Below are positions 1-8,281 of a stretch of DNA of 64,000 bases, piece after piece; position 1 is the first letter of the stretch; each line of letters begins with the position of its first letter. The translations under genes and the position numbers were made by a program. The stretch is from an uncultured Ruminococcus sp. Its GTDB lineage: Bacteria; Bacillota; Clostridia; Oscillospirales; Ruminococcaceae. The stretch lies in assembly GCA_900541495.1 (NCBI GenBank), contig UQKC01000001.1:110312-174311 (forward strand), in the 5' to 3' direction. The notes under the pieces are model-generated. The model searched no databases, was not told where the DNA came from, and saw nothing but the letters and a program-made list of their open reading frames with translations.

Positions 1-722
1 AGGCAGTAATTTGCAATATCTTCCTTTGTTTCGCCATCATCAAGCATTTTTCGGCACTTGTTTTCAAGTCCCGAAAGACAACAGTTTCCGTTTTTAAGCA
101 TAGGTTTGAGTTTGTATTTCTTATCACTCATTACAGCAAGCTTTTCAAGCTCTTTTCCGCACGGAAACTTTAGTCCAAGCATCAAACCTGCCCTATCTAT
201 TGCTTGTCCTGCCTTGATATCAAGCGAAGAACCTATCTCCGTTATTTCAAACACCTTTTCTTTGTCGGGAGTAACAAGCAAACAGTCGGTCGTTCCGCCG
301 CTGACGTGAAAAGCAATGAATTTTTCATTTACAAGTTCAAGCTTCTGCGAAGAAAACAGCGCTGCAAGTATATGTCCTATCTGATGAGAAGTCTTATGCA
401 CGGGAACTTTATTAACTGCTCCAAGCGAATCAGCCAATCCTTCTCCGCACAAAAAGCACGGCATATATGAATCTTCAATATTGCGCGGACGAACAGAAAC
501 GCCGATAGCATCGGGTCTTATCTGTCTGTTTTCAAATAATGCCGACACCATTTCGGGAAGCTGCTTTGTATGGTGAAAAACAGCATCACTTTGCCGCAGA
601 CCAAGTTCTCCCTCTTTTACAGGAAGAAGCTTTTTGCACTGTATGGCTTTCAGCTTTTCAGTATCGATAAGAGCTGTGGAAGTTGTGTAATTGCTTGTGT
701 CCAGTCCGAGATATATCGGCAT
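1..722 (-). CDS. TsaD/Kae1-like (peptidase M22 family) protein, 3' end cut off by window edge
   Basis: About 240 N-terminal residues are visible and the C-terminus lies beyond position 1. The protein opens MPIYLGLDTSNYTTS, an ASKHA-fold start like that of TsaD, the tRNA t6A37 threonylcarbamoyltransferase. It also has HQIGH at residues 113-117, matching the metal-binding HxxxH of the family, and a following VSGGTTD segment like the TsaD VSGGHT loop. The spacing and divergence suggest the clostridial TsaD paralogue often annotated 'peptidase M22' rather than TsaD itself. Its function is not known to me. The ATG overlaps the nusB stop codon by one base (TAATG), so it is translationally coupled to nusB. 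Confidence 0.75.
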   Translation of the reverse strand, partial: MPIYLGLDTSNYTTSTALIDTEKLKAIQCKKLLPVKEGELGLRQSDAVFHHTKQLPEMVSALFENRQIRPDAIGVSVRPRNIEDSYMPCFLCGEGLADSLGAVNKVPVHKTSHQIGHILAALFSSQKLELVNEKFIAFHVSGGTTDCLLVTPDKEKVFEITEIGSSLDIKAGQAIDRAGLMLGLKFPCGKELEKLAVMSDKKYKLKPMLKNGNCCLSGLENKCRKMLDDGETKEDIANYC

Positions 723-1147
723 TATTCCTCTGCGCCTTTCTTATTTTCAAGTCCCTTTGCAACGACACCGAGAACACCATTGATAAACTTTACATCGGGT
801 GTATATGTGTACTTCTTTGCAAGCAATACGGCTTCACTTATAGCAACATTATTCGGAACTTTATCGTTATAAAGCATCTCATATATTGCCACGCGAAGAA
901 TAGCAATACTTACCTTTGGAATTCTGGAGAATTGACGCTTTTCACTGTTTGCAGCAATGATCTCATCGATCTCTGTTGCCTTTTCGGTTACAGCTTCAAA
1001 GAGTTTTTCACACTCCTCGTCCATTTCAAATTCATCTACTTCGTATGCCGCATCAATAACAGCATCGACCGAATCATCAGTGAAAAGCTTTTCAAATGTC
1101 AGCAGAAAAGCTGCTTCTCTTATTTCACTTCTTTTCAAAATTTTCAA
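722..1147 (-). CDS. nusB: transcription antitermination factor NusB
   Basis: 141 residues, the usual NusB size. It begins MKILKRSEIREAAFLLTFE, the family's N-terminal helix, and ends with the conserved block PNNVAISEAVLLAKKYT followed by FINGVLG. NusB binds boxA RNA with S10 and supports antitermination of rRNA operons in the cytosol. It lies just downstream of the Asp23 gene and overlaps the TsaD-like gene by one base, so the three probably share the promoter next to the spoIIIAH stop. The Asp23-nusB order is common in Firmicutes. Confidence 0.95.
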   Translation of the reverse strand: MKILKRSEIREAAFLLTFEKLFTDDSVDAVIDAAYEVDEFEMDEECEKLFEAVTEKATEIDEIIAANSEKRQFSRIPKVSIAILRVAIYEMLYNDKVPNNVAISEAVLLAKKYTYTPDVKFINGVLGVVAKGLENKKGAEE

Positions 1148-1216
1148 ATCCTTTCATTTTATGTACAGAAAAGCAAGCCCTATATCAGCTTTACTGAAAA
1201 GAGCCTGCTTTCCATA

Positions 1217-1570
1217 TTACTTTTCATTATCGAATGATATTCCCTCGACGATGACATTTACTTTATTAACAATAATGCCGGTCATATTCTGGATATCATT
1301 TTTAACTTTGTTCTGAATCTTTTCAGCGACTTGCTTTACCTTGCTGCTGTATGCAACAATTACATTAACAGTGACATCTACCGAACCGCTTTCACCTGTG
1401 ATAGCAATAGCAGAACCGTTCTTTTTATCAAAAATGCTGCTGAAATTGATCTTGCTGTTTGTAATGCCGCTCACGCCCTCAACGGACTTGACCGCCAATT
1501 CAACTATCTTGGAAACAACATCTTCCGAAATTCTGATGCTGTTTGTCTGAACGTCATTGATCTTATCCAT
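1217..1570 (-). CDS. Asp23/Gls24 family envelope stress response protein
   Basis: 117 residues matching the Asp23/Gls24 domain. There is an N-terminal RISEDVVSKIVELAVKSVEGV segment, then a beta region with VDVTVNVIVAYSSKV, then a helix and the C-terminal VNVIVEGI strand. Members are small cytosolic proteins often anchored near the membrane and linked to envelope stress; the biochemical role is unsettled. The start has a good ribosome site (GGGAGG, 8 bases upstream). A sigma-A-like promoter lies directly upstream, immediately after the spoIIIAH stop, so this gene and nusB can be transcribed apart from the sporulation operon. Confidence 0.9.
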   Translation of the reverse strand: MDKINDVQTNSIRISEDVVSKIVELAVKSVEGVSGITNSKINFSSIFDKKNGSAIAITGESGSVDVTVNVIVAYSSKVKQVAEKIQNKVKNDIQNMTGIIVNKVNVIVEGISFDNEK

Positions 1571-1654
1571 CTGATAAACCTCCCTGCCGAATTGGCTGAC
1601 GATCTATCAGGATAATTTTTAAAGTCAGCCATCTGAAAATATCTATACCATTAT

Positions 1655-1683
1655 ATTATAGCAGATATTTTCAAAATGTACAA
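1655..1683 (-). promoter_or_regulatory. sigma-A promoter for the Asp23-nusB unit
   Basis: On the minus strand TTGTAC (1678-1683) is followed 17 bases later by TATAAT (1655-1660), with a TG one base upstream of the -10 (extended -10). It begins right after the spoIIIAH stop and points to the Asp23 gene. It would decouple vegetative expression from the upstream sporulation operon. Confidence 0.7.
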
Positions 1684-2247
1684 CTACTTTACCTCAAAAA
1701 TTCTAATATTTTCTGCGGGAATTGTAACCTCTGTTAACAAAATATCTTTAATCTGTGCTGCCTGTGCCGCTTCCAGCCCCTCTGACTTAACAACAATGTT
1801 TGCTGTGCTGTCATTGAGATAAACTACACAGTCGTTGAACCCCTGCGCTTTGATGAGATTTTCGATCTTGCTCTCGCTTTCGGAAAGCTTTGAAAGTGTT
1901 ATAGATTCATTCGTATAAGTGGCAGTTTCTTCATCGGAAAGATCACCGCCGTTGAGAATGACTGAAAGAGTTTCAACAGCCTCATCTCGGCTTGTCATAC
2001 GGCTCAAACGAACCTGTGCGAAATAATCGCTCGCGCCCTCGGCACTCACAAAAGCAGCGTCGCCATAATAAGCCGAATCTTCTGCAGACGAATCGGCAGC
2101 CACAGCATCGTTGTTCATAACGTCCTGCGCAATATCATCACCCGATGAAGAAAGCGCATAATTCATATACACTGCAATGCCGAGAATAAGCGTAAGACAT
2201 GCAAGGATTATCTGTTTTTTTCCGATAATAAGGTTTAATCTTTTCAT
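1684..2247 (-). CDS. spoIIIAH: stage III sporulation protein AH
   Basis: 187 residues with one N-terminal membrane segment (about residues 10-30), a low-complexity linker and a C-terminal ring-building domain. In the family SpoIIIAH sits in the mother-cell membrane, and its outer domain binds forespore SpoIIQ to form the feeding-tube channel. The C-terminal half shows the typical helix-strand pattern (DEAVETLSVILNG ... CVVYLNDSTANIVVKSEG). It is the last gene of the spoIIIA operon. A GGAGG ribosome site precedes the ATG. The identification rests on operon position as much as sequence, since AH diverges strongly between species. Confidence 0.92.
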   Translation of the reverse strand: MKRLNLIIGKKQIILACLTLILGIAVYMNYALSSSGDDIAQDVMNNDAVAADSSAEDSAYYGDAAFVSAEGASDYFAQVRLSRMTSRDEAVETLSVILNGGDLSDEETATYTNESITLSKLSESESKIENLIKAQGFNDCVVYLNDSTANIVVKSEGLEAAQAAQIKDILLTEVTIPAENIRIFEVK

Positions 2248-2263
2248 TGTTATTTGCCTCCTG

Positions 2264-2782
2264 TTATTTCATTTCAGCAACATATATTCTGCTGCTTGGA
2301 ATTTTTAGTGCGGTAGAAACCGCTTTATACACCTTTTCGCAGACCTTAGGATCATCTCCTCCCTCGCATACGATCACGATACCGCTTATCTCGGGTATCT
2401 TTACTTTTTTTATCAGCGCCTCTTTTGATGAGCCGCTGTCAATAATGACTATTTCATTTTCTGTGCTGCTTGAACCCTGCTTGAATTCTTCGGCGTAAAC
2501 ATATTCCTCAGTGGAGGAAACATTGACGAGGACTTTTGCTTTGCCGACTCCCTCAATGGACATAAGAACTTCCGAAAGACGGCTTTCCGTACATTCAATG
2601 TATGTATCCGCTGTCTGAAAATCAGCATCGGTATCACTGACGCTTTTTATGTCCTTACTGCCCGAAAAATCAGCAAAAACTATCATTACCATAATCACAA
2701 GTCCAACTGAAATGAGTATCTTCGGAAAGATAGGCTTTTGCGAAAACTCCTTTAAGCTTTTCAGAATTTCGTCCTTTTTCAT
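2264..2782 (-). CDS. spoIIIAG: stage III sporulation protein AG
   Basis: 172 residues: a cytosolic N-terminus, one membrane helix (about 20-38), then a ring-building motif domain containing LSEVLMSIEGVGKAKVLVNV and IVIVCEGGDDPKVCEKVYKAVSTAL. In model sporulators SpoIIIAG forms a large multimeric ring in the mother-cell to forespore channel. The gene overlaps the end of spoIIIAF by four bases (ATGA), indicating coupled translation, and precedes spoIIIAH. Confidence 0.93.
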   Translation of the reverse strand: MKKDEILKSLKEFSQKPIFPKILISVGLVIMVMIVFADFSGSKDIKSVSDTDADFQTADTYIECTESRLSEVLMSIEGVGKAKVLVNVSSTEEYVYAEEFKQGSSSTENEIVIIDSGSSKEALIKKVKIPEISGIVIVCEGGDDPKVCEKVYKAVSTALKIPSSRIYVAEMK

Positions 2783-3258
2783 TGTGTAAGCTCCTCGATT
2801 TTTACAAGTGTCTTTTCCCCGGTTTCACGTTTAACTATGTCAACTGCCTCAGCTCCCTGCGCTGCATTTTGTGCAGCTATTTTGACCTCATTAATAGATA
2901 TGCTGCCGTTCTCGGAAATATTAATACTTGTCTTGATTTCTTTTACGGCAATGTCGTTTTCCGAAAGTATGTCCGCTAATCTGCTGCTGATGTTTCTTTC
3001 GATCGATCCCTTAAAGTAGTCGAGCGTATTATCAGTGCTGCCCGAAACGTTTTTGTTAATGACATCAATACTTTCGGCTGTATCGGACAAATTTTTTATG
3101 CTGCCCATAAGCGGCTTTGAAAGCGTCAGAACAAAAATAAGCGCAAAAATTATCCTCATCTGCTTTGCATATTTTTCGGACGGATATATCGATTTAAAAA
3201 TGTTCATCACCACAGCCAGTATTCCTGCCGAAATGACAACAAGCTGTATTTCGTTCAT
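2779..3258 (-). CDS. spoIIIAF: stage III sporulation protein AF
   Basis: About 159 residues with two N-terminal membrane segments (roughly 5-25 and 35-55) and a soluble C-terminal domain of the family. An earlier in-frame ATG at 3285 lies inside spoIIIAE. The start at 3258 (MNEIQLVV) leaves a normal 13-base gap after spoIIIAE and has a GGGGAT stretch just upstream, so I prefer it. SpoIIIAF is a mother-cell membrane component of the SpoIIIA-SpoIIQ channel apparatus. It sits in the standard order between AE and AG. Confidence 0.88.
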   Translation of the reverse strand: MNEIQLVVISAGILAVVMNIFKSIYPSEKYAKQMRIIFALIFVLTLSKPLMGSIKNLSDTAESIDVINKNVSGSTDNTLDYFKGSIERNISSRLADILSENDIAVKEIKTSINISENGSISINEVKIAAQNAAQGAEAVDIVKRETGEKTLVKIEELTQ

Positions 3259-3271
3259 CTTTTCATCCCCT

Positions 3272-4402
3272 TTACGAAACATCAAGTCCCATCATCATCA
3301 TTACCGCTGTTGAAATTATCAGCATCATTCCAAAGCATATGATCAAACTGATTATCATCGATAGCACAGCCGAGGAATTATGCAGAAGCGTTTTTATCCC
3401 CTTTATCCCGAACATACCACTTATTATCTCTGCGATGCAGAACGCCGCCTTTACAAGAACAACCTCGATAAGCGCGGGAACGACCGAAACAAATATTACA
3501 GCTATCCCAAAGAAACCAACTCCGCCTCTTAATATGCCAAGACTTGCTTTCAGTGTGGTATAAGCATCTGCTACAGCACCGCCTATAACAGGTATGCAGT
3601 TGGAAGCGAGATATTTCGCCGCCTTAACCCCGATAGTGTCAGCAGATGCCCCGATTATGCTCTGCAGGGATAAAAGTCCTATGAAAACAGTCATAATAAA
3701 TCCAAGTATGAACTTCACAGCCTTGCTTATCATATCGGTAATGCTCGTCAGATCAAATGCTTCATTTATCGATTGGATTATCCCAAGTGCCGTGCATATC
3801 GATACCAACGGCATAAGATAATTTGCAGCAGCCGAAGCTGCAAATTCAGCAAAGATCACCATGACCGCGCTGTACGCCGCCGCGGATGTTACACACCCAG
3901 ATGAAGCCATTATCCCAGAAAAAACAGGGATATACGACGTTACGAAATCACTTCCGCTGTAAAGCGTATCCGATGCTGTTTTCACGCATTTTACTATCGG
4001 ATCGGATATTATCCCAACTGCAATAAGAACGCATACCGTACCATAAACACTTGAAACAGATTTGTTCTCAATACAACTCCCGAAGTTTTCCGTCACTGAA
4101 CCTGCGATTATCACTGCGAACAGCATAACAAGCAGCTTGAGCGGATAATCAATCTTTGCCTTAGCTTCTCCGAGCATATATTTTATAACATCGGCAGGAC
4201 TGATGTTTTTCACGGCATCAATATTGTCAGCCGAAATACTGTTATCGGCAATCATATCCTCCGCATCTGACGGAACATTCTCATTCAGGGACGAAATATC
4301 AATGCCTATCTCCGAAGCAAAATTATCCTCGGCAAAAGCAGGGATAAACATAAAATATATGCAAGCAAAAATCAACGGTATCAGAACAGCGATCTTTTTC
4401 AT
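3272..4402 (-). CDS. spoIIIAE: stage III sporulation protein AE
   Basis: 376 residues with an N-terminal signal-like segment (MKKIAVLIPLIFACIYF) followed by a linker and at least six hydrophobic helices. This matches SpoIIIAE, the multi-pass protein of the spoIIIA channel complex needed for late sigma-G activity in the forespore. Conserved-looking blocks include the GGVGFFGIA region near residue 290 and a glycine-rich segment after it. It is placed exactly between AD and AF. Confidence 0.94.
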   Translation of the reverse strand: MKKIAVLIPLIFACIYFMFIPAFAEDNFASEIGIDISSLNENVPSDAEDMIADNSISADNIDAVKNISPADVIKYMLGEAKAKIDYPLKLLVMLFAVIIAGSVTENFGSCIENKSVSSVYGTVCVLIAVGIISDPIVKCVKTASDTLYSGSDFVTSYIPVFSGIMASSGCVTSAAAYSAVMVIFAEFAASAAANYLMPLVSICTALGIIQSINEAFDLTSITDMISKAVKFILGFIMTVFIGLLSLQSIIGASADTIGVKAAKYLASNCIPVIGGAVADAYTTLKASLGILRGGVGFFGIAVIFVSVVPALIEVVLVKAAFCIAEIISGMFGIKGIKTLLHNSSAVLSMIISLIICFGMMLIISTAVMMMMGLDVS

Positions 4403-4416
4403 ATCCTATAGCTCCT

Positions 4417-4806
4417 TTACGTTCCCGAAAAAGAAATTATTATCTCAACAGCCTGCTCAAAAAGAGGTATCGCTGAGATCATCAGCCCTACCCTGCCCGC
4501 TAATTCTGCCTGCGAAGCAAGAAGATTCTCTCCGCTGTCCTTGCATATATCCGAAGCAAACTGCGAAATATAACATATTCCCGTAGCCTTGAACAGAATT
4601 TTCAAATAGTCAGTATCCGCCTGTGAACGCTCAAATATAGACCGTATGCTTTCGATAAGCGGTGAGATATAAATGAACATAAACGAAAGAACTATCACCG
4701 CCGCTGTTATTTTGATATAAAGCGCATATTCGTGCGAATTCTTGTCAAACAGCTTGCATATAACTGTCGAAACAATACAGATCGACGCAATTTTAACAAT
4801 ATCCAT
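4417..4806 (-). CDS. spoIIIAD: stage III sporulation protein AD
   Basis: 129 residues with hydrophobic helices near both ends and the family's C-terminal block (ICYISQFASDICKDSGE, then ASQAELAGRVGLMISAIPLFEQAV). SpoIIIAD is a small integral membrane protein of the SpoIIIA complex. It follows spoIIIAC by a few bases in the same operon and is of usual length. Confidence 0.95.
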   Translation of the reverse strand: MDIVKIASICIVSTVICKLFDKNSHEYALYIKITAAVIVLSFMFIYISPLIESIRSIFERSQADTDYLKILFKATGICYISQFASDICKDSGENLLASQAELAGRVGLMISAIPLFEQAVEIIISFSGT

Positions 4807-4811
4807 AACTC

Positions 4812-5006
4812 TCAGAACCCGAAAACGGACTTTACCGTTTCAAACAAGGACGCAATCTCATCAATTATCACAAGCAGAACAACAATAAGTCCTGCTATTG
4901 TGACAATAAGACCGTATTCCTCTCGTTCCGATTTTTTTAGGATCATATTTAGAACGGCTACGATTATTCCAACTCCTGCAATTTTAAAAATAATATCTAA
5001 ATTCAT
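4812..5006 (-). CDS. spoIIIAC: stage III sporulation protein AC
   Basis: 64 residues forming two membrane helices, opening MNLDIIFKIAGVGIIVAVLN, the well conserved AC sequence. The open frame extends upstream to 5093 into the end of spoIIIAB, but a GGAGGG ribosome site lies just before the ATG at 5006. That start gives the normal family length of about 65 residues. It is a small membrane subunit of the SpoIIIA channel complex. Confidence 0.95.
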   Translation of the reverse strand: MNLDIIFKIAGVGIIVAVLNMILKKSEREEYGLIVTIAGLIVVLLVIIDEIASLFETVKSVFGF

Positions 5007-5020
5007 TTTTCCCTCCGAGA

Positions 5021-5527
5021 TCAGATGAACATTATCACAATAAATGCTCCGCAAAGCACACCGAGCGAACGGTAAAGCTTTGATTTTCTGCAATTATCCT
5101 CATCGGCTGATCTTATCATTTTTTCAAGCTCAAGCTTTTCGTATTTTATAGCATTAAGCTGTCCGCTGATATCGCTTTTCCCAAGTTTTCTTCCTATATC
5201 CTTGACGAATTCTTTTTCTTCATCGGTCAGAAAGCCATACTGCTGACATTCAACAGCCTTTTCCCAAAGCGAACCAATATCCGAACCTATATGAATTTCA
5301 TCACTTATATTTTTTAAGAAAGCAAGCTCGGACAGATGTTTATTTTTAGCAAGTCTATCAATTATCTCTCCGACCTCGGCCGATTCAAATTCTACCATAA
5401 GCTGCAGTTCTTCAAGCATATATGCGATATCTTTCAAAAAACTGCATTTTTTCCGAAGCTTTCCCGAAAAATAGCCTCCAAACAAGGAACATATCACCAT
5501 TATCAGAATTATAAACACATTTTTCAT
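5021..5527 (-). CDS. spoIIIAB: stage III sporulation protein AB
   Basis: 168 residues with an N-terminal membrane segment, a helical cytosolic body (EELQLMVEFESAEVGEIIDRLA) and a C-terminal membrane helix. This is the layout of SpoIIIAB, which resembles type II secretion inner-membrane components and is thought to work with the AA ATPase. It overlaps the spoIIIAA stop by four bases and precedes spoIIIAC. Confidence 0.93.
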   Translation of the reverse strand: MKNVFIILIMVICSLFGGYFSGKLRKKCSFLKDIAYMLEELQLMVEFESAEVGEIIDRLAKNKHLSELAFLKNISDEIHIGSDIGSLWEKAVECQQYGFLTDEEKEFVKDIGRKLGKSDISGQLNAIKYEKLELEKMIRSADEDNCRKSKLYRSLGVLCGAFIVIMFI

Positions 5528-6420
5528 AACTCGTCCGTCCTGAATATCCTGTGCTCCTGCTTTGGGAGCTTTCCAAGCATTACAATATGATCAAAGCTTT
5601 TCCAAAACGGTATTCTGCGCTTTATATCTTCAATTGAAGATGCGTGTATCGAAGCGCATATCCTAATACCGCAGTTCATGGCGTGTTCCATATATCCGAA
5701 TTCGTCCTGCGAACCTGCTTCGTCGAAAATGATAATGTCAGGCGACATTACCCTCACCGCAGTTTCAAGCCCGTCAGCCTTTGAATATCCGTCGAAAACA
5801 TCTGTATTCATCCCAACGTCATTCTGAGGAACGCCCGAATAAACAGCCGCTATCTCTGAACGCTCGTCAATCAACGAAACCTTATATCTTCTTCCGAGAA
5901 GTCGGCACAAGTCACGCAATATCGTGGTTTTTCCGCTTGCAGGTGCTCCTGCGATAAGGACATTTTTTAATTCTCCACAGAAAATCTTGTTGTATATATC
6001 CTCGCCCAAGCCGATAATCTCACGGCTGACTCTGACATTAAAACCGTTTATATTTTTTATGTTTGTTATCTTCCCGTCACGAACCACAGCTGTTCCGCAT
6101 AATCCTACACGATGTCCTCCCGACAATGTAATAAATCCGCTGCAAATATCTTCCTGAAAGGAATGTACCGAATTTCTGCATATCGCATAGAAAAAGCTGT
6201 CTATCTCCGCAGAAGTTACCTTAACGCACTCACTGTCAACCGCTTTTGTTATCTTACCATTGCTATCAACAAAAAGCATATCTGAATTTCGCATTAAAAT
6301 AATTGGTTTCTCACGTCGCAAACGTATCTCCGTCAAGCCGTTACCAAATGCGGCAATACTTTCTCTCAGTCTTTCGGGAAAATATTGAATCAAGTCCTGC
6401 ATATTATCAGCCGTTTTCAT
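5524..6420 (-). CDS. spoIIIAA: stage III sporulation protein AA, secretion-type ATPase
   Basis: 298 residues. Walker A is GAPASGKTT (about 158-166) and a Walker B-like strand SPDIIIFDEAG lies about 70 residues later, so this is a RecA-fold ATPase related to type II/IV secretion motors. In the family it powers the SpoIIIA channel from the mother-cell cytosol. It is the first gene of the eight-gene operon. The ATG at 6420 is used; MQDLIQYFPE at residue 7 is an alternative. The ribosome site (AAGGAAG) is somewhat distant. A sigma-E-like promoter candidate lies 40-65 bases upstream. Confidence 0.95.
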   Translation of the reverse strand: MKTADNMQDLIQYFPERLRESIAAFGNGLTEIRLRREKPIILMRNSDMLFVDSNGKITKAVDSECVKVTSAEIDSFFYAICRNSVHSFQEDICSGFITLSGGHRVGLCGTAVVRDGKITNIKNINGFNVRVSREIIGLGEDIYNKIFCGELKNVLIAGAPASGKTTILRDLCRLLGRRYKVSLIDERSEIAAVYSGVPQNDVGMNTDVFDGYSKADGLETAVRVMSPDIIIFDEAGSQDEFGYMEHAMNCGIRICASIHASSIEDIKRRIPFWKSFDHIVMLGKLPKQEHRIFRTDEL

Positions 6421-6458
6421 ATTAGAAGCCGTACTTCCTTTCTTTTTTATTCTGATAA

Positions 6459-6487
6459 ATGATATGCTTTTGCGGACAAGTATAGAA
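6459..6487 (-). promoter_or_regulatory. candidate sigma-E promoter of the spoIIIA operon
   Basis: On the minus strand TTCTATA (6481-6487) precedes CATATCAT (6459-6466) with a 14-base spacer. This resembles the mother-cell sigma-E pattern (an ATA-rich -35 and CATAnnnT -10). The operon is sigma-E controlled in model species. The match is loose and the call rests largely on position. Confidence 0.35.
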
Positions 6488-6488
6488 C

Positions 6489-6526
6489 AAAAAAAGCTTC
6501 CGAGAAATTGATCTCGAAAGCTTTTT
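6489..6526 (-). terminator. intrinsic terminator of gpsA
   Basis: The inverted repeat AAAGCTTTCGAGA / TCTCGGAAGCTTT has a short loop and is followed on the minus strand by a T run (6489-6495). It lies just past the gpsA stop and separates that unit from spoIIIAA. Confidence 0.85.
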
Positions 6527-6542
6527 AATGTATTTATATTTT

Positions 6543-7550
6543 TTACTCTTCCACCCAGATTTGTTCTGTTTCGTGTCCCTTCGGACGACCCATAAGATTT
6601 TTAAGTGCTGTTTTCGGGTCAAGACCGTTGAACAAAACATTGTAGCATTGTTCGGTTATCGGCATAACAACTCCAACGCTCTGTGAAAGCTCATAGGCTA
6701 CCTTTGTGCAGGTGTAACCTTCAACAGTACCTATCTGCTTTACAGCTTCATCGGGAGAAACACCCTGTCCGATAAGAATTCCTGCACGGCGGTTTCTGCT
6801 GTGCATACTTGTGCAGGTAACGATAAGATCGCCTATTCCGCTAAGACCTGCAAATGTATCTCTCTTGCCGCCCATTTTTACGCCAAGACGCGCAATCTCC
6901 GTTATTCCTCTTGTCATAAGTGCGGCTTTGGTATTGTCGCCGAACCCCATTCCGTCGCAGATACCTGCACACAGAGCAATTATATTTTTAAGTGAACCAC
7001 CAAGCTCTGAACCAACAACATCATCATTGATATAAATTCGGAGCGCAATATTCGACATGATTGACTGAATATAATCGGAATATTTGGAGTCGTCAGAAGC
7101 CACGACAACAGTTGTCGGCATACCGATGCCAACTTCCTCTGCGTGTGAAGGACCTGTCAGAATAACTATCGGCGAATTAGGAAGTTCTTCGTGAAGAACT
7201 TCGCTCATTCTCTTAAATGTCTTGTCTTCAAGTCCCTTACTTGTGTTAAGAATTACCGTGTTTTCTGTAATAAACGGTGCAGCCTGCTTCGCAACGCTTC
7301 GTACAAAACCTGTAGGAACACCAAAAATCACAACATCGCTGCCCGATACAGTTGAAATATCCGATGTAAGCGTGATAGAATCTTTTATTTTGACCCCGGG
7401 GAGTTTCTTTTTATTTTCACCGTCACGCCTGATATCCTCTATCTCGCTCTCAAACGCCGACCAAACATTAACGCTGTGACCGTTATTGTCAAGCATTACA
7501 GCAAGTGCAAGACCAAATCCGCCCATGCCGAGAACTGTAAACTTTGCCAT
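6543..7550 (-). CDS. gpsA: NAD(P)-dependent glycerol-3-phosphate dehydrogenase
   Basis: 335 residues, family-typical. The Rossmann start is MAKFTVLGMGGFGLAL, a GxGGFG variant of the usual GAGSWG. It also has NTSKGLE, a GPSHAEEV block, the catalytic-lysine region SLKNIIALCAG and GLSGIGDLIVTC. It reduces dihydroxyacetone phosphate to sn-glycerol-3-phosphate for phospholipid synthesis. The next upstream gene is plsY, which uses that product, so der-plsY-gpsA forms a membrane-lipid/ribosome-assembly operon common in Clostridia. Confidence 0.96.
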   Translation of the reverse strand: MAKFTVLGMGGFGLALAVMLDNNGHSVNVWSAFESEIEDIRRDGENKKKLPGVKIKDSITLTSDISTVSGSDVVIFGVPTGFVRSVAKQAAPFITENTVILNTSKGLEDKTFKRMSEVLHEELPNSPIVILTGPSHAEEVGIGMPTTVVVASDDSKYSDYIQSIMSNIALRIYINDDVVGSELGGSLKNIIALCAGICDGMGFGDNTKAALMTRGITEIARLGVKMGGKRDTFAGLSGIGDLIVTCTSMHSRNRRAGILIGQGVSPDEAVKQIGTVEGYTCTKVAYELSQSVGVVMPITEQCYNVLFNGLDPKTALKNLMGRPKGHETEQIWVEE

Positions 7551-7565
7551 TATTTATTCCTCCGA

Positions 7566-8267
7566 TCACTCTTTCTTTTTGTTAAAGCTGAATTTGTTTT
7601 CTGTGCCCTCTTTAAGGCGCTTTATATTTGCGCGGTGCATATATATCAGCAGCGCACTTGTGCAGGCAACAAGAATAACGTGCGTGATGCAGTTCGCCAA
7701 TGGAAGTTTTTCCACAAAAAAATGAAGCAAAAAAGTAAGTATAGGATAAAATGCCGCTGCTGAGATCGATGAAACCGAAACATATCTTGTAATAAAAAGT
7801 ACCAACGCAAAGAACGGTATGATTATCACAAATGTAAGCGGATCGATAACAATAAGTACAGACGACGCAACAAGGATTCCCTTTCCACCCTTAAATCCGT
7901 AATATATCGGAAAAATATGACCGAGTATTGCAAAAAATCCTGATATATAACCAATCGATTTCTCGTCCATTACCGTAGGATACCAATTGGGCAGCTCATT
8001 CGGAAAATCTCTTCCGATAATAAGCCTAAACATCAAAATACTTAACAATACAGCGATTATACCTTTTGCAAGGTCGCCTATAAGCGTAAGCAAAGCAGGA
8101 ATTTTGCCATAGCAGCGAAGTGTGTTGGTAAGTCCTGCATTTTTGCTTCCGTGCTCACGGATATCATCATGCTTTAAGCAGCGCACAACAATAATTGCTG
8201 AATTGCAGCTACCGAGGAGATATGAAATTATCATCGTCAGCAGCAGACAGATCACCAATTTTATCAT
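7566..8267 (-). CDS. plsY: acyl-phosphate:glycerol-3-phosphate acyltransferase PlsY
   Basis: 233 residues, with several membrane helices. The three PlsY motifs are present: EHGSKNAGLTNTLR (GSxNxGxTN type), GHIFPIYYGFKGGKG, and a C-terminal region after the last helices. It transfers an acyl group from acyl-phosphate to the sn-1 position of glycerol-3-phosphate at the membrane. The gap to der upstream and gpsA downstream is about 15 bases on each side. The C-terminal tail is charged (TENKFSFNKKKE). Confidence 0.95.
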   Translation of the reverse strand: MIKLVICLLLTMIISYLLGSCNSAIIVVRCLKHDDIREHGSKNAGLTNTLRCYGKIPALLTLIGDLAKGIIAVLLSILMFRLIIGRDFPNELPNWYPTVMDEKSIGYISGFFAILGHIFPIYYGFKGGKGILVASSVLIVIDPLTFVIIIPFFALVLFITRYVSVSSISAAAFYPILTFLLHFFVEKLPLANCITHVILVACTSALLIYMHRANIKRLKEGTENKFSFNKKKE

Positions 8268-8281
8268 TTTCCATTCCCCTA

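Noticed and set aside
3259..3285. Upstream ATG as the start of spoIIIAF
   Set aside because: It lies inside spoIIIAE; the start at 3258 fits the operon spacing and the family N-terminus.
6422..6640. Open frame across the gpsA terminator
   Set aside because: It overlaps the gpsA 3' end and reads through the stem-loop; no ribosome site or protein-like features.
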